Of a stretch of 64,000 nt of DNA, positions 59,452 to 64,000 are shown in pieces. The notes beneath the pieces are model-generated. The model was not told the DNA's origin and ran no database searches. It was given only the letters and a program-made list of their open reading frames with translations. Position 1 is the stretch's first letter; each line of letters begins with the position of its first letter. Location of the stretch: NCBI RefSeq assembly GCF_002967765.1, contig NZ_PUHY01000006.1:620001-684000 (forward strand), read 5' to 3'. This DNA comes from Blastopirellula marina (GTDB taxonomy: Bacteria; Planctomycetota; Planctomycetia; Pirellulales; Pirellulaceae). The translations under genes were made by a program, and so were the position numbers.

Positions 59452-60006
59452 ATGACTCATGACCTTCCAGTAGATGCGGCATCCGATCGCCGCTACGCCG
59501 ATTTTCTGGCGTACTTCTCGGCCGACTGCGAGCGGTTGCATGCGTACATCTATTCGCTGCTTCCGCACCATGCTGACGCGGATGATGTGTTCCAGCGGTG
59601 CAGCTTGCTGTTGTGGAAGAAGTTCGAGACCTTCGACCACGATCGTGATTTTTTGTCATGGGCATGCGGCGTTGCGTTTTACGAAGTGAAGAATTTCCTG
59701 CGAACCGCGCAGCGTGACCGACTCCAGTTCAGTGAGTCCCTGTTGGAACTACTCGCCCAACAGCGAAGCGAAGAAATTTCTGCCCAAACTGATCACCTGG
59801 CGGCACTCCGGTTGTGTGTGAAGAAGCTGACCGAGAAGCAGCAACAGTTGGTGTGGAATGCTTACGGAAGTGCTTCAACACTTTCTGACTTGGCCACTGC
59901 CTCCGGGCGATCAGCGCAGACCCTTTACAACCAACTGGCAACCATTCGCCGGAAACTGGCCCAGTGCGTGCAATCCCGGCTTGCCGTGGAAGGAGGAGAG
60001 CAATGA
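59452..60006 (+). CDS. ECF sigma factor (Rhodopirellula/Verrucomicrobium type)
   Basis: 184 residues. Region 2 (FSADCERLHAYIYSLLPHHADADDVFQR, LLWKKFETFDHDRDFLSWAC) and region 4 (LTEKQQQLVWNAYGSASTLSDLATASGRSAQTLYNQLATIR) match the small sigma-70 group seen beside FecR-like genes in Planctomycetes. ATG at 59452. Its stop overlaps the FecR-like start as ATGA. The next gene codes for its likely anti-sigma or sensor partner, and the third for the regulated PSCyt1 protein. Confidence 0.92.
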   Translation: MTHDLPVDAASDRRYADFLAYFSADCERLHAYIYSLLPHHADADDVFQRCSLLLWKKFETFDHDRDFLSWACGVAFYEVKNFLRTAQRDRLQFSESLLELLAQQRSEEISAQTDHLAALRLCVKKLTEKQQQLVWNAYGSASTLSDLATASGRSAQTLYNQLATIRRKLAQCVQSRLAVEGGEQ

Positions 60007-61721
60007 ACGACAACGCCAAACGTCGCCTGGCGGAACTGGCCCACCTGATCGTTCACGATGCGCTCAGCCCGGACGAACATGCGGAACTGGAAGCGATCCT
60101 TAAGACAAATTCCGATGCTCGCAGCGAGTACTTTCTGCTGCTCGATCTGGAATACGGCCTGGCCAAGTTAGCTGAGGAACATCAAAGCGAGCCTCCTCCA
60201 TCCTTCGCGAAGACCAGGCCTGTCACGGCAAGCGCCGAGAAGCCTTCGCTGGCCATCTATGGTCCGCTGATCGCTTTGAGTCTGGCACTTCTGCTAATTG
60301 TTCCGTGGGCTATCTGGAATCGCCAAGCACCTTCCGTGGTAAACGACCCTTCCGTAGAAGTTGAGTCACCTGAGGTCGCGGTTCAAGAAGACCCTCAACC
60401 AGCGATCGTAGCTCAGCCGGTCATGCAGCTGGCCCAGCTCGCACGCGGCCGCTTCTTCGGCGAAGCACAATCTCCAGCGGCTGGGGACGCATTGCAATTG
60501 AATCATGATTACGCTCTGGCAGAAGGAAGCGTTCAGCTTCGCAGCCAAACCGGGGCCGAGATGATCGTTCAAGCTCCGGCTGTGTTCAACGTTCAATCGG
60601 CCGAACGCGTTCTGTTAAAGATGGGCACCTGCTCGGTCTATGCCCCTGACGGGGCCGAAGGGTTTCAAGTCTTAACTCCCAAGGCAGTCGTGGTCGATAA
60701 AGGGACTCGCTTCTCGATTCATGTGAACGAAACGGGAGAAGCCGATGTCGAAGTGATTGAAGGAGCAGCCGAACTGTTTGCCGTGGACGAGAAAGCCCAG
60801 CCGCAGAAAGATGGCCTGATGTTGGCTGCTGGCGAGGGACGGGTGGTGAACTCGTTGGGCGAAATCGCCCCAGGCAATAAGGACCGTTTTGGCCACAACT
60901 ACCAGGCGTCGCTTCCAGATCGCGTGGTCGATTTCAAAGCCACCGGCCCCGAAGCCGCCGAGCCAGATCAATTGGTGAACCTCACCGTGCAGCGTGGCGG
61001 TCAAACGTATGAGTACGATGTTGACCAGCTGATCGGCTTCGAGCTAATCCATTTCCGTTCGGGCCGGAACTCGCAGAATATGACCACACCAAACTCTCTA
61101 CGTGATCCGGTGGAAGGAGACGGCAGTCGTACGCGGGCCGAACTCCTCGATCACGACCGTTCGCTGGCGACAGGCCTGTTAAACCCAGGCGGAAGCGTGG
61201 AACCGTTGACCGCCGATCCGGATATCACCAACGCCGATCTCGAACAACGCACACCTGGCTTCGCGGTCCGTTTTCACCAACCCGTGATCAATGGCCCTGG
61301 GCCCGATGTTGTTTATTTCGACTTGCAAGTGGTCGTCCACCCGGAACAGGGCGACCCTTTCCACGTCTCCCCCATGACGTTCGAGACTGGCCTTCATAGC
61401 CACTCGATTCGTCAATTCGATATTTCCCTCGCGGATCGTCAGGCACATACCTTGAGTGGTTTCCGTTTGTATGGCTTCGAACAACCAATTCGCAGCGTCG
61501 AAGAACTGCTCATAGGCAAACATAACGGCGGGGTCACGCACGCCGCACCCGCCAAGATCATTGCTGTTGGGATCGACCTTTCCGATTTGGGTTATACCGA
61601 AGGAGCCGAGGTCGAGGCGTTGTTCTTCCAAGATATGTTGGACGATAACAACGTGATCGATCCGGTCTTCATTGGCGGCCTTCCTCCTACCTCTACTACC
61701 TCCTCCTCGCTCGAAAAGTAA
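60003..61721 (+). CDS. FecR-like membrane protein, likely partner of the ECF sigma factor
   Basis: 572 residues. ATG at 60003 overlaps the sigma stop (ATGA); the frame open from 59964 is rejected. The cytoplasmic N-terminus (NAKRRLAELAHLIVHDALSP, anti-sigma-like) is followed by one transmembrane helix (~94-116), a FecR-type beta domain (~180-300; ERVLLKMGTCSVYAP, KAVVVDKGTRFSIHV, DVEVIEGAAELFAV) and a unique extracytoplasmic region rich in beta strands, lectin-like in appearance (GLHSHSIRQFDISL). It should sense a signal outside and control the sigma factor by holding it. It ends three bases before the PSCyt1 gene. Confidence 0.9.
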   Translation: MNDNAKRRLAELAHLIVHDALSPDEHAELEAILKTNSDARSEYFLLLDLEYGLAKLAEEHQSEPPPSFAKTRPVTASAEKPSLAIYGPLIALSLALLLIVPWAIWNRQAPSVVNDPSVEVESPEVAVQEDPQPAIVAQPVMQLAQLARGRFFGEAQSPAAGDALQLNHDYALAEGSVQLRSQTGAEMIVQAPAVFNVQSAERVLLKMGTCSVYAPDGAEGFQVLTPKAVVVDKGTRFSIHVNETGEADVEVIEGAAELFAVDEKAQPQKDGLMLAAGEGRVVNSLGEIAPGNKDRFGHNYQASLPDRVVDFKATGPEAAEPDQLVNLTVQRGGQTYEYDVDQLIGFELIHFRSGRNSQNMTTPNSLRDPVEGDGSRTRAELLDHDRSLATGLLNPGGSVEPLTADPDITNADLEQRTPGFAVRFHQPVINGPGPDVVYFDLQVVVHPEQGDPFHVSPMTFETGLHSHSIRQFDISLADRQAHTLSGFRLYGFEQPIRSVEELLIGKHNGGVTHAAPAKIIAVGIDLSDLGYTEGAEVEALFFQDMLDDNNVIDPVFIGGLPPTSTTSSSLEK

Positions 61722-61724
61722 ATC

Positions 61725-64000
61725 ATGACGACCTACCTTCGAACGATCACATTTGCCGCTGCCTTGACCATTGTCGGGATGATCCCGGCGATCTTGCTGG
61801 GTGATGAGAAAGAAGCGGCGAACTACTTTGAAACTAAGGTTCGTCCTCTACTCGCGCAGCATTGCTTTGAGTGTCACGGACCGAAAGAGCAAAAGGCCGA
61901 CCTGCGTCTCGATCGTCGCCAGCACTTCTTCAAAGGGGGAACCAGCGGACCGATCGTCGAGCCGGGCAAACCGGACGAAAGCGAACTGATCGCTGCGGTA
62001 AAGTATGAGAGTTACGAGATGCCGCCGAAAGGGCAGCTCCCGGAAGACCAGATTGCGATTTTGGAAACGTGGGTTGCCAGTGGTGCGTATTGGCCAGAGC
62101 ATGCCGGCGACGTTCGCGAGGATGATCTATTCACTGCTGAGGACCGTGCCTGGTGGGCGTTTCAACCTGTCACGCGTCCCGAAGTCCCACCCGTCGACGA
62201 AACGGCAGTTGCCCATAACCCAATCGATCATTTCATCCTGGCCAAGCTGAATTCGCAGCAGCTAACTGCGGCCCCGCCGGCGGAAGCTCGCGATTTGATT
62301 CGGCGACTCTACTTCGACATGCTGGGCGTGCCCCCAACCCCTGAAGAGATTGCCGCTTTTGAGGCGAGCCAAGATGAAAACGCCTACGAGCAGCTGGTCG
62401 ATCAGGTCTTAGCCGATCCGCGTTACGGCGAGCGATGGGCCACGCATTGGCTCGACTTAGTGCGTTACGCCGATTCCGACGGCTACCGCCAGGATGCCTA
62501 TCGCCCGAATGCCTGGCGTTATCGCGACTACGTGATTCAAAGCCTGAACGAAGACAAATCGTACAAGCGATTCATGCAAGAACAGTTGGCCGGGGACGAA
62601 ATCGCTCCGAGTGATCCCGACGCTCTGGTTGCCACACACTTTCTTCGTGGTGGCGTGTACGAATACAACAGCCGCGACGCCGAAGGACAACAAGTACTCA
62701 TCTCAGACGAACTGACCGACACTGTCGGTGATGTCTTCCTGGGCATGGGGATCGCGTGTGCTCATTGCCACAACCACAAGTACGATCCCATCCTTCGGGA
62801 CGACTACTATCGTCTACAGGCCTTCTTCAAACCAATGGTCTGGAAAGATGACGTGCCGCTCGTCGATGATTCCGAAGTCAAGAAGTACGAAGCCGAACTG
62901 GCGAAGTGGGAAGCGAAGCATCAAGAGCTGCTCGCCAAGATTGAAGCGATTGAAGCCCCGGCCCGCAAAAGCCGCGAACTGAAAGCTGTCACCATGTTCC
63001 CCACCGAGGTCCAGGAAATGTACTGGAAGCCGGAGGAGGAGCGAACCACGTACGATAATCAGATTCGCTACCTCGTCTACGATCAGGTGAAGTTTGAATA
63101 CAGCCGCCTTCAAAACGGCATCCCCAAAGAAGATCGCCAGAAGTGGGAAGACTTGAAGAAAGAACTGCAAGCCTTCTTGAAAACCAAACCAACGCCTTAT
63201 CCGATGGCAAGCGTTGCCGGCGATGCCGCGGGCAAGATTCCTCCGACGACGATTCCGGACGATCGCAGCAATCGGGAGATCAAGCCAGGCTTTCTCACGA
63301 TTCTCGACCCGGAGGAAGCATCGATTGACTCTTCCTCCGTTGCGGCAGAAGAGACCAGTGGTCGCCGTGCAGCCTTGGCCAAGTGGCTTTCGCAAGACGA
63401 CAACCCCCTGACCCCACGAGTGATTGTTAACCGTGTGTGGCAGTATCACTTTGGCACAGGACTTTCGTCGAACGCAAGCGACTTCGGCCGTCTGGGAGAT
63501 CCCCCGAGCCATCCGCAACTGCTCGACTGGCTGACGAGCGAGTTCATTGATAGTGGTTGGCACTTTAAGCCGCTGCACAAAGCGATTCTGCTGTCCGCCA
63601 CCTACCGTCAATCGTCGCGGATCGAAGTCCCACAACAGGCTAAGTTGGTCGATCCGAAGAATCGCCTGCTGTGGCGATACCCGGCGCACCGCTTGGAAGC
63701 GGAACAGATTCGCGATGCGATGCTGGCCGTCAGCGGAGAACTGGACGACAAGAGCAGCGGTCCTGCTTCTTCCAGCAACAGCGCTTCCCGAAGCGTGTTC
63801 ACCAAGAAGATGCGAAACTCCCCCGATGCGTTGCTCGATAGTTTCGATGCTCCAAACGGCTTTGCCAGCGTGGCTCGTCGCAATGCGACCACCACCGCCA
63901 CGCAGTCGCTGTTAATGTTCAATGGCGATTGGACGTTGAAGCGAGCCGAAGCGATGGCCAAACGCTTGAATCGCGAGTATGGCAGCGATTACACCGAGAT
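61725..64000 (+). CDS. Planctomycete cytochrome protein (PSCyt1-DUF1549-DUF1553), 3' end cut
   Basis: The frame starts at the ATG at 61725, three bases after the FecR-like stop, and stays open to the right edge (758 codons visible). Signal peptide (FAALTIVGMIPAILLG-like, residues ~8-26), PSCyt1 heme site CFECH at 47-51, DUF1549 with RYADSDGYRQDAYRPNAW and CAHCHNHKYDP, a coiled-coil-like spacer, then DUF1553 (NRVWQYHFGTGLSSNASDFG, RLEAEQIRDAML). It is the third gene of the sigma/FecR-like transcript and probably its target. A DUF1501 partner should follow outside the window, going by the pattern at 21658 and 26293. Confidence 0.9.
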   Translation, partial: MTTYLRTITFAAALTIVGMIPAILLGDEKEAANYFETKVRPLLAQHCFECHGPKEQKADLRLDRRQHFFKGGTSGPIVEPGKPDESELIAAVKYESYEMPPKGQLPEDQIAILETWVASGAYWPEHAGDVREDDLFTAEDRAWWAFQPVTRPEVPPVDETAVAHNPIDHFILAKLNSQQLTAAPPAEARDLIRRLYFDMLGVPPTPEEIAAFEASQDENAYEQLVDQVLADPRYGERWATHWLDLVRYADSDGYRQDAYRPNAWRYRDYVIQSLNEDKSYKRFMQEQLAGDEIAPSDPDALVATHFLRGGVYEYNSRDAEGQQVLISDELTDTVGDVFLGMGIACAHCHNHKYDPILRDDYYRLQAFFKPMVWKDDVPLVDDSEVKKYEAELAKWEAKHQELLAKIEAIEAPARKSRELKAVTMFPTEVQEMYWKPEEERTTYDNQIRYLVYDQVKFEYSRLQNGIPKEDRQKWEDLKKELQAFLKTKPTPYPMASVAGDAAGKIPPTTIPDDRSNREIKPGFLTILDPEEASIDSSSVAAEETSGRRAALAKWLSQDDNPLTPRVIVNRVWQYHFGTGLSSNASDFGRLGDPPSHPQLLDWLTSEFIDSGWHFKPLHKAILLSATYRQSSRIEVPQQAKLVDPKNRLLWRYPAHRLEAEQIRDAMLAVSGELDDKSSGPASSSNSASRSVFTKKMRNSPDALLDSFDAPNGFASVARRNATTTATQSLLMFNGDWTLKRAEAMAKRLNREYGSDYTE

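Noticed and set aside
1-64000. Many open reading frames antisense or out of frame to real genes (for example 133-1092 minus, 46620-47576 minus, 20359-21210 plus)
   Set aside because: They overlap genes with clear domains, lack ribosome binding sites and have the biased composition of back-read GC-rich coding sequence.

Overview
The window is about 64 kb of planctomycete chromosome, most likely from the Pirellulaceae (Blastopirellula/Bremerella-like; this placement is an inference). Grounds: repeated gene pairs encoding planctomycete-type cytochrome proteins (PSCyt1-DUF1549-DUF1553) with DUF1501 partners, a DUF1592/DUF1552 pair, ECF sigma factors next to a Ser/Thr kinase or a FecR-like protein, many secreted proteins, two-headed sulfatase, a sialidase and a PEP-CTERM protein. 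No rRNA, CRISPR array, integrase or transposase was seen.

Layout. 1-6.8 kb: a cut-off hypothetical gene, an ECF sigma factor, a membrane kinase fused to a formylglycine-generating-enzyme-like domain, and three small secreted proteins. 6.9-12.4 kb: Xaa-Pro aminopeptidase, a DeoR regulator divergent from an MFS transporter, a doubtful charged protein, and a BASS-type transporter. 12.9-21.2 kb: secreted proteins (PQQ-like propeller, DUF4198, DUF3386/Kelch/EF-hand), then an ApbE-DUF2271 fusion coupled to a PepSY membrane protein, which looks like a self-flavinylating extracytoplasmic redox module, and a cysteine-synthase-like enzyme. 21.7-33.3 kb: two cytochrome/DUF1501 pairs, a thioredoxin-like secreted protein and a propeller-cytochrome c peroxidase fusion.

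33.4-41.0 kb is the striking part: 20 tRNA genes, all on the minus strand and without encoded CCA ends, covering 16 amino acids. Between them, mostly on the same strand with gaps of 2-80 bases, lie genes for an RNA ligase, a HELGH metallopeptidase, a small SAM methyltransferase and several unrecognised proteins. This is a tRNA island with its own RNA-repair-like gene; Cys, Glu, Phe and Ser acceptors are absent. Many of the tRNAs, folded by hand, are non-canonical (no U8, short D arms, mismatched acceptor stems), suggesting specialised or decaying molecules. To its right, beyond a terminator, lie a Fic-domain gene overlapping an unknown gene, an ADP-ribosylglycohydrolase and a sialidase.

45.3-50.9 kb: a four-gene phosphorelay operon. 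51.0-54.8 kb: DUF1552/DUF1592 pair on the minus strand. 55.0-59.2 kb: alpha/beta hydrolase and a tandem sulfatase with two active-site signatures. 59.5-64.0 kb: ECF sigma factor, FecR-like protein and a PSCyt1 protein, overlapping or 3 bases apart, the last running off the right edge.
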